A stretch of DNA of 58,827 nt from positions 1-58,827 of the IMG/VR virus record IMGVR_UViG_3300048088_000132, one strand, 5' to 3'. Below, in pieces: positions 7,102 through 14,672 of this stretch (its first letter is position 1; each line of letters opens with the position of its first letter). The notes below the pieces were generated by a model that was given only the letters and a program-made list of their open reading frames with translations, was not told the origin of the DNA and made no database searches. The stretch comes from a virus. The position numbers and the translations under genes were made by a program.

Positions 7102-8460
7102 CTAGTGGCTTGACCATGGGGTTGGTGAGTCATCCGGGCTCAGGGTCCTCAGAACCTCGTCGCTAGAGACCGGGATGGGCAGTGCCCGAGCCGCCGTTCC
7201 AACGCCCTCACCGAACAAACGGGACAGCACCCCACCGTTCGCCTTAGCCTCCATGGAGAACCTGAACGTGGCCGAGTCGTCCAGTATGTCCTTCATCTTC
7301 GCCATCATGGAGAAGAGCCTGTCCATCTCGGCCGAGAGCGCTGCGTCAACACCCTGGCCGTCTAGCTGCTCCCCGTACCGGGCGAAGGCCACACGCTGCA
7401 TCTGCATCTCGATCCCGGCCTGACAGATGGCCTGGATCTGGTCCTTGGTCCGAGCCTCTACGGGGATGTTGAACGCGCACGTCGCATTCAACTGATGGGC
7501 GGGGCAGGTCGCTGCTAGATAGCACGTGTTGCACTGCCTGAACGACGTCCCCAAAGTGATGATCGTCTGCATGGTCTCAGTGCGCTGAACACCGTCGCCA
7601 TCGGTCACCACGCGGTCGTTGTCCACCATCTCCAAGCCGGGGAGGAGGATCTGCGCTCGCCCTCCTCCGGGGCCGGGTTGGTGCCCGGTCGGTTGATCCA
7701 CGAGAGCAAGCCGCCGCTCGCTCGATCCGGTTCCGTCCTGGTCGCTGTAGACCTCGTTGCTTGACAATGGGACCACCGTTCGGGGCGTGTAGCGCTCCTC
7801 CCACTCCTGCCAGGACCGGATCGCCAGCCGCGACGTCTCCACCGGGTCATCCGCCAGCACCTGGCTGTAGTCCACTCCTAGCCGTTCAATGTCAGCCCGG
7901 TGCTTGGGCCGAGCCTCGGCCTTGCGGTTCCCGGCGTAGCGGTGCAGCTTGTTCCCCGCCCACACCTGGGTCTCCCCGAAGCGCTGGGCCATGAGCCAGG
8001 CATAGCTCACCACCATGTCCAAGCGCTCCACGCCCTTGGTTGCTCCAGTGACGGCGCACAGGATGCTGGCCGTGTACTGGTTCATGATGCGCCGCAGCGT
8101 CACAGAGGCCTTCACGGTGTCATCAGTGAGGCCGACGATGGGCCACACGTTCGGCTCGACACCCTCGCTCCAGAACGGTCCAAAGGCCGCTCCAGGCTCG
8201 AAGTGCTTGGCCCACGTGATCGGCCCGAGCACCATGTAGGGCTGCTGCTCGATGAACGGCTCAGCCATCTCCCACGTGGTCTCCAAGTCGGCGTAGACGA
8301 TCCAGAGCGCCCCGTCCGGCAGGTGGCTGTCCACGTCGAAGTTCTTGCTGGCGATCCGGTCCAGGTTGGTGAGGTTGAGCGCGAAGCGCTCGACACCACA
8401 CTCGATCAACAGGTTCCGGTGGCTGGGCTGCTCAGCGCCTGCAAAGAAGAGCTTGGTCAC
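7102..8460 (-). CDS. Conserved-looking phage protein with Cys cluster, function unknown
   Basis: 452 residues from a GTG start (MTKLFFAGAEQ). The N-terminal 300 residues look like a folded alpha/beta domain with many aromatic residues. A Cys-rich segment near residue 330 (CNTCYLAATCPAHQLNATC) resembles a metal-binding or Fe-S ligand set. The C-terminus has a helical stretch rich in Met and Asp, then a flexible tail. No family is recognised with confidence. It is the largest protein of the small-gene cassette and follows a 23-residue membrane peptide gene. Confidence 0.6.
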   Translation of the reverse strand: MTKLFFAGAEQPSHRNLLIECGVERFALNLTNLDRIASKNFDVDSHLPDGALWIVYADLETTWEMAEPFIEQQPYMVLGPITWAKHFEPGAAFGPFWSEGVEPNVWPIVGLTDDTVKASVTLRRIMNQYTASILCAVTGATKGVERLDMVVSYAWLMAQRFGETQVWAGNKLHRYAGNRKAEARPKHRADIERLGVDYSQVLADDPVETSRLAIRSWQEWEERYTPRTVVPLSSNEVYSDQDGTGSSERRLALVDQPTGHQPGPGGGRAQILLPGLEMVDNDRVVTDGDGVQRTETMQTIITLGTSFRQCNTCYLAATCPAHQLNATCAFNIPVEARTKDQIQAICQAGIEMQMQRVAFARYGEQLDGQGVDAALSAEMDRLFSMMAKMKDILDDSATFRFSMEAKANGGVLSRLFGEGVGTAARALPIPVSSDEVLRTLSPDDSPTPWSSH

Positions 8461-8475
8461 ACAACAGAGGCTACG

Positions 8476-8547
8476 TCAGCGCCGCAACAGCAGTACCACG
8501 ACCACGATGACGATGATCAGGATGATGAGACCGCTGCCGATGTACAT
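8476..8547 (-). CDS. 23-residue single-pass membrane peptide
   Basis: The peptide reads MYIGSGLI, then an unbroken Ile/Val/Leu run, then LLLRR and the stop. It is one transmembrane helix ending in positive charges. The ATG overlaps the stop of the upstream gene by one base (TGATG), the coupling used throughout this cassette, which supports real translation. Function is unknown. Such peptides are often lysis or membrane-stress accessories. Confidence 0.55.
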   Translation of the reverse strand: MYIGSGLIILIIVIVVVVLLLRR

Positions 8548-9311
8548 CAGCCGAGCATGGTTCCCTGGTTGGGGTTGAACGATGAACGACGGCCCCGTAC
8601 CGAGCGCGTGGACGGCAGCGGCGCTCCAACACGAGGGATCATGTCCTCCCCCGTGCCGGGAAGCACCGGAGTGGATGAGGCCTCGATGATGGGTCCCTGG
8701 GGCCTGGGCGTGGGTGCTGGGCCACCAGGACGGGCGGTAGCCGGTCCAAGGGCACCGATGGCCTGGTTGCCGGAGTCCAGAGCGGGCGTACGTGCCGGTC
8801 CTAGCTCCGTCATGGGGCCAGCGGGCATCGGGTACCCGGGACCGCTCGTTGAGAAGCCCTGGTAGGCCTGTGGCGCCCCTGCGCCGAGCGCCTTCATGCC
8901 CTGGGGCACCTCCAAGGGCGGTAGGCCCTCTTCCTCGCCTCCACGCCGGGAAGCCATGAAGTTGCTGATCCGCCGCCCACCCTCGCGGAGATCCTTACCC
9001 ACACCGGACCAGTCGCCCGATGAACCGCCCCAGGGCCGCAGGTGGGGCTGCTGCCCGGGCTGCTGTGTGGGGCTGGACACGTGGTGGCCCTGCTTGACCT
9101 TGCCGTAGAGCGAGCCAGCGTCGGTGTAGTTGTGTGACGACGACGGGCCGAACCGAGCGCCCGAGAGCACGCTGTGATGCGAACCGCCACCACCCTGGTA
9201 GCCGTGGAGCGCCATCGTGTCCATCCCGGCGAACTGCCCGAGCGAAGCCAAGTGCCGAGCCTGAGTCGCCCCCGCCCCGTACCCGTAGCCCCGCATCACC
9301 GGGAGTGCCAT
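8547..9311 (-). CDS. Gly/Pro/His-rich disordered protein
   Basis: 254 residues from ATG 9311, 2 bp after the preceding stop. The composition is low complexity: GYGYGAG, GGGGSHHS, many Gly, Pro, Ser and Gln, and a basic NFMASRRGGEEEG patch. No catalytic motif is seen. The neighbours are similar short disordered proteins that appear to be translated as one coupled unit. A minor virion or injected protein is possible but not demonstrated. Confidence 0.6.
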   Translation of the reverse strand: MALPVMRGYGYGAGATQARHLASLGQFAGMDTMALHGYQGGGGSHHSVLSGARFGPSSSHNYTDAGSLYGKVKQGHHVSSPTQQPGQQPHLRPWGGSSGDWSGVGKDLREGGRRISNFMASRRGGEEEGLPPLEVPQGMKALGAGAPQAYQGFSTSGPGYPMPAGPMTELGPARTPALDSGNQAIGALGPATARPGGPAPTPRPQGPIIEASSTPVLPGTGEDMIPRVGAPLPSTRSVRGRRSSFNPNQGTMLG

Positions 9312-9313
9312 GG

Positions 9314-9622
9314 CTAGCCTCCGCTCCGTTGACGCAACATGCGCTGCTTGGCGGCACTGGCGTGACCGTGGGTCGCACCGTGGGAGCCTCGGGTGCCGTG
9401 TGAGCCCTGCGAGCCCGACGACGAGAGGTTCGACCCGGCCACCCTCCAACGAGGTCGTGGGTCGGCGCCCGGTGTTGACATACACACCGCCGTCTTCAAC
9501 GAGCCTCGCGTCAACGCGGGCTTCTCACCCGCACCGCAGATACCACCGCCCCGGACGACCTTGATGCGCTTGCCTCCAACCATCTGGGAGTCATCCTGCT
9601 CATCACGCTTGGCCGGGACCAT
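9314..9622 (-). CDS. Small basic Gly/Ser/His-rich protein
   Basis: 102 residues beginning MVPAKRDEQDDSQMVGGKR and ending in a Ser/Gly/His-rich stretch with a basic C-terminus (AAKQRMLRQRSGG). It resembles no known family. A 98-bp gap separates it from the HAD-like gene upstream, the longest break in this part of the cassette. The ribosome site is weak (GGAG 14 nt upstream), so the start is uncertain. Confidence 0.5.
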   Translation of the reverse strand: MVPAKRDEQDDSQMVGGKRIKVVRGGGICGAGEKPALTRGSLKTAVCMSTPGADPRPRWRVAGSNLSSSGSQGSHGTRGSHGATHGHASAAKQRMLRQRSGG

Positions 9623-9720
9623 GTCAGGTACTGTACTCCGTGCTCAGAGACGTGCTCACTCTTGCCCTCTTGGTGGTGCTGTTCGCCCTGGTAGGGCTGT
9701 GGGTCACCCATGTTGACTGG

Positions 9721-10227
9721 TCAGGCGTCATCAATGGACCAGCCCCCACCACTACGACTACCGACCTCGTCCACCTGGACGCCGTTCGTCCGGTCATGCT
9801 GAGCCTGCTGCAAGGCCACCAGACGCTCCCAGGCTCGTGGTGGACCGTTCGATGGCAGCCAAGCGGGCCGTAGCATGTGATGAGTCAACAGCAGGCTCGA
9901 CACCCCCATGCTGTACACCTGGCGCACCGCGTCAGGGTCCACGTCCAGGTACAGCCCGACCGGCCAACCGGTTCCAAGGGCTTCTCGGACCTGCGAGACC
10001 TTCCAAGAGACATCGGTCAGCACACTGTCGCCCTTGTCCAGCAGAATCTCGTAGCGCACCGTGTTCGAGCGCATGATGCGCTGAGCTTCTTCTCGGGGAC
10101 TGGTCGTGAGCACAACAGTGCGGAACTCCGTCGCCAGGCCCCGGTACATGGCCAGGTGCCGGTCGATCTTGTTGTCCTCGATCGACAGCACCCCCTCCAA
10201 GGCGATCATCAGCGACTCACCCGCCAT
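9721..10227 (-). CDS. Degenerate HAD-like phosphatase-fold protein
   Basis: 168 residues from ATG 10227, TGATG-coupled to the GNAT-like gene. The layout resembles small phage HAD-like hydrolases: a first strand MIALEGVLSIEDNKIDR, a middle VVLTTSPREEAQRI (motif II-like T/S), and LYLDVDPDAVRQV. The catalytic DxDx[TV] aspartates of motif I are missing (ALEG), so phosphatase activity is doubtful. It may instead bind nucleotide or protein. The family assignment is tentative. Confidence 0.45.
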   Translation of the reverse strand: MAGESLMIALEGVLSIEDNKIDRHLAMYRGLATEFRTVVLTTSPREEAQRIMRSNTVRYEILLDKGDSVLTDVSWKVSQVREALGTGWPVGLYLDVDPDAVRQVYSMGVSSLLLTHHMLRPAWLPSNGPPRAWERLVALQQAQHDRTNGVQVDEVGSRSGGGWSIDDA

Positions 10228-10634
10228 CAGATGCGCCTCGGTCGTCGGCCCCCTACGGCCTTGCTCCACGCATCACCTGCGTCAGTGCGCTGCGGCGAAT
10301 GCTTGGGGGCGGGCACCCCTCGGGTCTCACCAGCGATCTCGTGCCCTTGACTCCAAAGGGACGAAGCTACGCCCTGGCGCTGGAACTGCTTTGAGGTGTA
10401 CACGCCGATGATCTCACCGGTCTTGTGGTGCCAAGACATTGACCCCATGGGTCGGTGACCGGGATCAACGTAGGACCCCTCCCACCTCCGTCGTTCCGAT
10501 GGGTGCTCCTGCGCCCATGATGAGTCAGCATGCTCAGGCTCCCATGCCTCGATGGTGTGCACCGAGAGACCACCCATCGACTTGGGGTTGGCCGGATGGA
10601 ACACCGTGGTGAACTGGGTGCCCTTGGTCTGCAT
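10227..10634 (-). CDS. GNAT-like acetyltransferase protein
   Basis: 135 residues. The region around 80-125 has the GNAT acetyl-CoA signature: strand GEIIGVYTS, then QFQRQGVASSLW (the Q/RxxGxG/A loop and helix), then a KHSPQRTDAGDAWSKAVGG end typical of phage GNAT-like proteins. The N-terminus reads MQTKGTQF, a signature shared with three other cassette proteins. The substrate is unknown. It could modify a host or virion protein. It is tightly coupled to its neighbours (one base separates it from the upstream stop). Confidence 0.6.
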   Translation of the reverse strand: MQTKGTQFTTVFHPANPKSMGGLSVHTIEAWEPEHADSSWAQEHPSERRRWEGSYVDPGHRPMGSMSWHHKTGEIIGVYTSKQFQRQGVASSLWSQGHEIAGETRGVPAPKHSPQRTDAGDAWSKAVGGRRPRRI

Positions 10635-10895
10635 CTAGACCTGCCGAAGTCGGTGCACCGGCTCCACAGTGGTACCAGTCGGTCCCGGCCTCCAAGACAC
10701 GTTGACGTGCGTGCCCCCGGAGTGCTGGGCCACCACCTTGCCCACCTTGCCAGTCTCACCGTGCTCGACCATGGTGCCGGTGGGATGCTCCGGCGCTCCC
10801 ATGGTGGTCGAGAAGCGCGCCATCACGGCATCGAACTGCTTGGGGTTCAGGTGACCGGCCTTGCCTAGCTCCCGAAGCGGCTTGAGATTCGGCAT
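10635..10895 (-). CDS. Small unknown cassette protein
   Basis: 86 residues (MPNLKPLRELGKAGHLNPKQ) with a helical N-terminal half and a beta-like C-terminal half containing HSGGTHVNVSW. The later portion looks like a small SH3/KOW-type barrel, but this is only an impression. It is TGATG-coupled to the upstream gene. No family is recognised. Confidence 0.55.
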   Translation of the reverse strand: MPNLKPLRELGKAGHLNPKQFDAVMARFSTTMGAPEHPTGTMVEHGETGKVGKVVAQHSGGTHVNVSWRPGPTGTTVEPVHRLRQV

Positions 10896-11152
10896 CACAC
10901 CACCACCCATGTTGTGCCGTTCCACCACGCGTTGCCATCGGTGAGAGGTACGGCGTTGGTCACTGAGCCCCAGGTCGTGGCCGGACTGGCGGTGATGCCC
11001 GTACCCGTGCCGAACTGGGCTTTGGAGGGCACCACACGACCAGCCGGGGTGAACGTGCCGGGGGTACCCATGGTCGCCCCGGTCGGACGATAGGCCGTGT
11101 CCGTCCACGTGGGAGCGTTCATCCACCCGCCACCTGTGAACGCCGAGACCAT
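10895..11152 (-). CDS. Small Gly/Thr-rich structural-type protein
   Basis: 85 residues rich in Gly, Thr, Pro and Trp, ending GNAWWNGTTWVVV. This resembles the WNGT-type repeats seen in the large tail proteins of this phage (for example TTHWNGTAWV). It is probably a virion surface or fibre-associated protein. It is TGATG-coupled on both sides. Confidence 0.5.
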   Translation of the reverse strand: MVSAFTGGGWMNAPTWTDTAYRPTGATMGTPGTFTPAGRVVPSKAQFGTGTGITASPATTWGSVTNAVPLTDGNAWWNGTTWVVV

Positions 11153-11796
11153 CAGTGCCCGCCTCGTAGCTTCCGGATGGCCTGTTGTTGAGCCAACGCT
11201 TCACGCTGACGCTGGCGCTGCTTCACCTTCAAGCCGTCCTCGTCGTAGTCGCCACGCTTCATCCGGATCTGCGGGATCACGTAGCTGTGCACGAACGGGC
11301 ACAGGTGGCACAGGTACATGCGGTCGTTGGGGGCCATGCCCTTCTGGGACTCGTGGTCTCCAACCATCTTGGACTCGCTGAAGACGTCCATGCACCGGTC
11401 CGTGGGCCGGTGGTGCTCGTTGAAGCACGCCATCGCGTCGTCCTTCAACTGGTCCCGCTCGTCGTACATCAAGCCGTGGGAGTCCTTGAGTCCGGTCTGG
11501 ATCTGCTTGATGATGTCGGTGGCCTCCCACGTGAGCTTGTCGATGAAGGCCAGGTCCCACTTCTCCAAGTCAGGGATGTGGATGTCGTCATGGGCGTGAC
11601 GGCTGACCCAGTCCTCCAAGGCCGGGTCCCACTTGTGCACCATCGTGGGCATGCCCTTGTCGTCGCGGTAGGTCATGTCAACCTCACGCCCGTCCTCCAT
11701 CCAGGCAACACGAGCCGGTACCAAAGGCGCGCTGGCGGGGGGATCAGGAAGGCGGGTGAGCGTCCGGCAGATGTGACAGGTAGCTAGGCGAGGCAT
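11152..11796 (-). CDS. Zinc-finger-like cassette protein
   Basis: 214 residues from ATG 11796. An N-terminal CHIC pair and a later CHLCPFVHS pair could bind a single zinc. Between them is a charged helical region. The C-terminus is strongly basic (VKQRQRQREALAQQQAIRKLRG). This could be a DNA- or RNA-binding protein. The family is unknown. It is coupled to the ADP-ribosyltransferase-like gene upstream by TGATG. Confidence 0.55.
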   Translation of the reverse strand: MPRLATCHICRTLTRLPDPPASAPLVPARVAWMEDGREVDMTYRDDKGMPTMVHKWDPALEDWVSRHAHDDIHIPDLEKWDLAFIDKLTWEATDIIKQIQTGLKDSHGLMYDERDQLKDDAMACFNEHHRPTDRCMDVFSESKMVGDHESQKGMAPNDRMYLCHLCPFVHSYVIPQIRMKRGDYDEDGLKVKQRQRQREALAQQQAIRKLRGGH

Positions 11797-12410
11797 CAAT
11801 CCCACTTCTCCAAGGAGCGCACCTTGTCACGATAGGTGGGTGGTGCGTCAACAGCGTCCGGGTGCGAGAACCGCTCCGTATGTGCTACCACACGGTCCCA
11901 CGGGATCTGACTGCGGGTGCGGGCGTAGGGGTCCACGTTGGACTGGAACCAGTTGTCCCCCTGGTGCACGGCCATCTTGACGATGCGACCCCCGCCGACC
12001 ACACGGCGGGGCATGTAGCTGTGCGCCGTCGCCGCCTCGACTCCGGCGTTGGTGCCCTCCCAGCCTGGCTCGATGGCACCCCGCTCGTCGGACTGGACGT
12101 AGCCCCGGCTCTTGGCCTGTTGGAACTCGTCCTCGCTCATGCCCCGGAACACGTGCGTGACATGCCCCGGCAGCGGCGACTCCTTAGGGCCACTGCCACT
12201 GACGCCCACGTCCCTGATCCCCGGCAGCCATGATGACTCACCAAGCTGCTTGATGAGCCGCTGACGCTTGAGTGAGGAGAACGCATGATCAAGGTCACTC
12301 GCCTGCATGCGAGTGTTCAACCAGTCGGGCGCGTCAGTGTCAACAGGAGTCGAGTGAGGACCCGACTCGATGCCGGGGAAGTCCCGAAGCTGCGTGCCCT
12401 TGGGCTGCAT
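11796..12410 (-). CDS. ADP-ribosyltransferase-like protein
   Basis: 204 residues. The middle resembles an ADP-ribosyltransferase core: HVFRGMSEDEF (Arg89 as the NAD-binding R), a later EGTNAGVEAATAHSY like the STS/GT-and-helix segment, and QIPWDRVV where the final catalytic strand would lie. The catalytic ExE is not clear, so activity is uncertain. The N-terminus is MQPKGTQL, the signature shared with the GNAT-like, ParB-like and 18081 proteins. Phage ADP-ribosyltransferases are known to modify host enzymes or act as injected effectors, which is a possible role here. Confidence 0.45.
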   Translation of the reverse strand: MQPKGTQLRDFPGIESGPHSTPVDTDAPDWLNTRMQASDLDHAFSSLKRQRLIKQLGESSWLPGIRDVGVSGSGPKESPLPGHVTHVFRGMSEDEFQQAKSRGYVQSDERGAIEPGWEGTNAGVEAATAHSYMPRRVVGGGRIVKMAVHQGDNWFQSNVDPYARTRSQIPWDRVVAHTERFSHPDAVDAPPTYRDKVRSLEKWD

Positions 12411-12697
12411 CAGTCATAGCCCTCACGGTTGAGCGTGCGCCCCTCGTTGATGGCGTCGTCGTCCATGTAAGCCCGATAGTTGCCCGCCGCCTTCCGCGCC
12501 GCAAAGCTCGCCTCCAAGCGAGCATGGGTGTCTTTGCTGGCCTGGCTCCTGGGATCAGCAGCGGACTCCCGATCGGCCTGGTTGTGTACGAGCACAGAGC
12601 CGGGACCGAACGGGGTGCCCAAGTCCGAGGGGCGTCCCACCTTGCGGGCCGGATGGTCAGCCTTGTTCTCGGGGGGAGGTGAACCGTGTCCGGCCAT
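12410..12697 (-). CDS. MAGHGS-family small protein, copy 4
   Basis: 95 residues starting MAGHGSPPPENKADHPARKV. It has the same N-terminal signature as the next three genes upstream. The remainder is charged and Ala-rich (ASFAARKAAGNYRAYMDDD) with no recognised domain. It is TGATG-coupled. GTG at 12700 is an alternative start. Confidence 0.6.
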   Translation of the reverse strand: MAGHGSPPPENKADHPARKVGRPSDLGTPFGPGSVLVHNQADRESAADPRSQASKDTHARLEASFAARKAAGNYRAYMDDDAINEGRTLNREGYD

Positions 12698-12933
12698 CAC
12701 TCACTCTGCCCATGCCAAGAGCGCACTGCTCGACGTGGCACTTCCTGCCGAGTGGGGTAGGGAGCCACATCACCAGCCGTGAAGTGCTCCCGAGCCCGTT
12801 CACCAGTGAGATCGCCAGCCCCGGCGATCGCCTTCCAATGAGCGACAGAATCCCTCGTCATCGACGCCTGATCAACCTTGCGGCCAGGGTGGTTGGCCTT
12901 GTCTGGCGCTGGCGGTGATCCGTGTCCGGCCAT
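12697..12933 (-). CDS. MAGHGS-family small protein, copy 3
   Basis: 78 residues starting MAGHGSPPAPDKANHPGRKV. The middle is hydrophilic (DLTGERAREHF) and the end basic. Its first 20 residues align almost without gaps with copies 1 and 4. It is coupled to both neighbours by TGATG. Confidence 0.6.
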   Translation of the reverse strand: MAGHGSPPAPDKANHPGRKVDQASMTRDSVAHWKAIAGAGDLTGERAREHFTAGDVAPYPTRQEVPRRAVRSWHGQSE

Positions 12934-13067
12934 CAGTAGCCAGCCGGTTCTTGAACGGGAGGCTGAGCGTTGCCGCCACCCGTGCTGCCGTCACCTGTGT
13001 CCCGGCCCACCTGCCGCGCAGAGTTGTTGGCCTGGTCCTCAGGCGGGTCCGATCCGTATCCAGCCAT
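12933..13067 (-). CDS. MAGHGS-family small protein, copy 2
   Basis: 44 residues: MAGYGSDPPEDQANNSARQV, then a Gly/Asp/Gln-rich tail ending EPAGY. It is preceded by a strong GGGAGGTAG ribosome site. It consists of little more than the family N-terminus, suggesting that this segment itself is the functional unit. Confidence 0.6.
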   Translation of the reverse strand: MAGYGSDPPEDQANNSARQVGRDTGDGSTGGGNAQPPVQEPAGY

Positions 13068-13069
13068 GG

Positions 13070-13372
13070 CTACCTCCCGGTGTACTTGTCGCGGCCCTCG
13101 CTCAGCCGCTGTCCGGCAACCCGGACGGCTGTACGTGCCCGCTTGAGGGTGCGGACGCTCCCACCACGTCCACCGTTCATGGCACCGCCTGCTACATCCC
13201 AGGCGAAGCGCGTGCCACGATCACTGAGCTTGGAGCCCGAGCCCACCGGAGGCCGGTACTCCCGCACCGCTCCAAGGTCACTCTGCTCCGTCAACATGCC
13301 CGAGTCCCGGTGCACTACACGACTGGTCTCCAAGGCACGGTCGGGGGGAGGAGGCGAGCCATGTCCGGCCAT
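13070..13372 (-). CDS. MAGHGS-family small protein, copy 1
   Basis: 100 residues starting MAGHGSPPPPDRALETSRVV. A Gly-rich middle precedes a basic C-terminus (RTLKRARTAVRVAGQRL). It is coupled to the Lys-rich 38-aa gene upstream by TGATG. No family is recognised beyond the shared N-terminus, which loosely recalls the MAGxGxxPK start of some phage small terminases. Confidence 0.6.
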   Translation of the reverse strand: MAGHGSPPPPDRALETSRVVHRDSGMLTEQSDLGAVREYRPPVGSGSKLSDRGTRFAWDVAGGAMNGGRGGSVRTLKRARTAVRVAGQRLSEGRDKYTGR

Positions 13373-13488
13373 CACTTCTTCTCCTTCTCGTCCTTCGATC
13401 CGAAGGCGGGAGCCTGCTTGCCGCCGAACTTGGTACCACCCTTGGACGCCGCCTTCTTCTTCTCCTTGGGGGCAGGCTGCTTGGCCAT
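13372..13488 (-). CDS. Lys-rich 38-residue protein
   Basis: The product reads MAKQPAPKEKKKAASKGG and onward, about one third Lys, ending in alternating Lys and Glu. A GGAGGG ribosome site lies 4 nt before the ATG, and TGATG overlaps occur at both ends. Its strong positive charge suggests DNA condensation or charge neutralisation, for example in the virion. That is inference. Confidence 0.6.
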   Translation of the reverse strand: MAKQPAPKEKKKAASKGGTKFGGKQAPAFGSKDEKEKK

Positions 13489-13796
13489 CAGCCCTCCATC
13501 ACCCGGGGCGTCGAGCCCTTGTCGGTGAGAGGACGGTCCACGACGTCGCGCCGAGGCAGGTACGCCGAGTACGGCTCGATGGCCTCACCCGCACGGTGGC
13601 GCCGAGCGAAGTCGAAGGGGTCCTGCGGTCGGATCTCGGCGTTGAGGTACTGGAAGGGCATCGTGTTGACTGCACGATCCACCCGCCACTCCATCTCCAC
13701 GATGCCGCCGACGTTCGGAGCGATCTGGATGTAGCTGCTGTCGATGCAGCCCTGGCGGAAGTCATCCGTCATGCTGCGGTCTACTGCGTGGGCCAT
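13488..13796 (-). CDS. Small unknown structural-type protein
   Basis: 102 residues from ATG 13796, with a strong AAGGAG site 5 nt upstream. It contains beta-rich segments (IQIAPNVGGIVEMEWRVDRAV) and Arg/Asp-rich loops, with no catalytic motif. The start overlaps the end of the zinc-ribbon gene in another frame. It is probably a virion component, as inferred from position and lack of enzyme motifs. Confidence 0.6.
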   Translation of the reverse strand: MAHAVDRSMTDDFRQGCIDSSYIQIAPNVGGIVEMEWRVDRAVNTMPFQYLNAEIRPQDPFDFARRHRAGEAIEPYSAYLPRRDVVDRPLTDKGSTPRVMEG

Positions 13797-14004
13797 GACT
13801 TCTCCTTCGCCACCTACTAGGGCGCTCCCACCGTACACCCCAGCCTGCCTTCTGGCAGTTCCAACAGGGCTGGAAGATGCCTGTGGTCAGGTCCAACACG
13901 GCGCTGTTGAGGCGACACACCATGCAAATGCAGTCGTGAGCCGCCCACGGCCCGCCATCGGTGACGATGACGGGCTCGTGGAGTTGCGGCTCCAGGAAGA
14001 TCAG
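13762..14004 (-). CDS. Small zinc-ribbon protein with apparent CTG start
   Basis: 80 residues if read from CTG at 14004, which overlaps the preceding stop as CTGA, exactly like the ATGA/GTGA overlaps around it. The protein holds CICMVC and, about 20 residues later, CWNC, a plausible zinc ribbon. No ATG, GTG or TTG exists upstream in this frame, and the first ATG lies inside the first Cys cluster. Either a rare CTG start is used or the gene is shorter. The tail is basic and overlaps the next gene by 35 bp. Confidence 0.45.
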   Translation of the reverse strand: MIFLEPQLHEPVIVTDGGPWAAHDCICMVCRLNSAVLDLTTGIFQPCWNCQKAGWGVRWERPSRWRRRSHGPRSRPQHDG

Positions 14005-14639
14005 GACTTGCTGCGAGGGTCCACGACGGGCGGCTCCCCGGTGACCGGGATCTCGTTGGGGAGGGTGTTGTCGGGGTGCTCCCCGCCGCCACCGGGCTGC
14101 GGAGGCTGCTCCGTGGCGTCGGGCGGCACCTGGGCCTTCGACACCGGCTCGTCGGCATTGATGACGATCTCGGTCATCTGGCCCGCCACCACATCGATGG
14201 CGATGGACCCGATGAAGTCGCCGGAGCCGTCACGGTTGGTGTCGTTGGTGTAGGTGACGCTGGCCGAGCCGACGACACCGGTCGGGATGGCGAAGCACTC
14301 CGTGGGGTTGGCGCTCTTGTTCTGGAGCACCCGGACGATGGCGTTGTCGCTGGACTGCCACACGGCATCGCCTGTGATGTCCACGGGGTTGCCGTAAGCG
14401 TCGGTGCCCGACACCGACAGGTGAACCATTTGGTCGGCGGTCAGTTGCAAGGTGATCTCACTTTCTTCGGGTACGGAACCCTGTTCTGTTGATGAATCTG
14501 GGAGGGTGAAGCCTGCTGGCTTGAGACCGATGACGAGGTGCCAATGGAGGATGCGGGCCTTGGGATCGGGCTTCGGGATGACCTCTGTGTGAGTCCACAC
14601 ATCCCAGCCGAACGGAGCCTTCCCTTCAACGGGGATCAT
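14001..14639 (-). CDS. Ig-like (Big_2-type) domain protein
   Basis: 212 residues. The region around 65-165 reads as a bacterial Ig-like domain: LTADQMVHLSVSGTDAYGNP, then AVWQSSDNAIVRV, then GSASVTYTNDTN. A Pro/Gly-rich C-terminal linker follows. Ig-like domains on phage virion proteins usually decorate the capsid or tail and bind carbohydrate weakly. The start follows a GGAGGGAG site about 20 nt upstream. It lies upstream of the zinc-ribbon gene in the same operon. Confidence 0.6.
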   Translation of the reverse strand: MIPVEGKAPFGWDVWTHTEVIPKPDPKARILHWHLVIGLKPAGFTLPDSSTEQGSVPEESEITLQLTADQMVHLSVSGTDAYGNPVDITGDAVWQSSDNAIVRVLQNKSANPTECFAIPTGVVGSASVTYTNDTNRDGSGDFIGSIAIDVVAGQMTEIVINADEPVSKAQVPPDATEQPPQPGGGGEHPDNTLPNEIPVTGEPPVVDPRSKS

Positions 14640-14672
14640 CGGTAGCGCGTCTGTGATGGTGTCTCCCTCCTT

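Noticed and set aside
9640-9873. Rightward ORF with a strongly hydrophobic start (VLRDVLTLALLVVLFALVG) in a 98-bp gap of the leftward cassette.
   Set aside because: It runs antisense through the HAD-like gene, lacks a ribosome site, and hydrophobic runs arise easily opposite Gln/His/Glu-rich codons.
12930-13380. Possible small terminase subunit from the MAGxGxxP starts.
   Set aside because: The proteins are too short, lack an HTH domain, and occur as four tandem copies far from any terminase or capsid gene.
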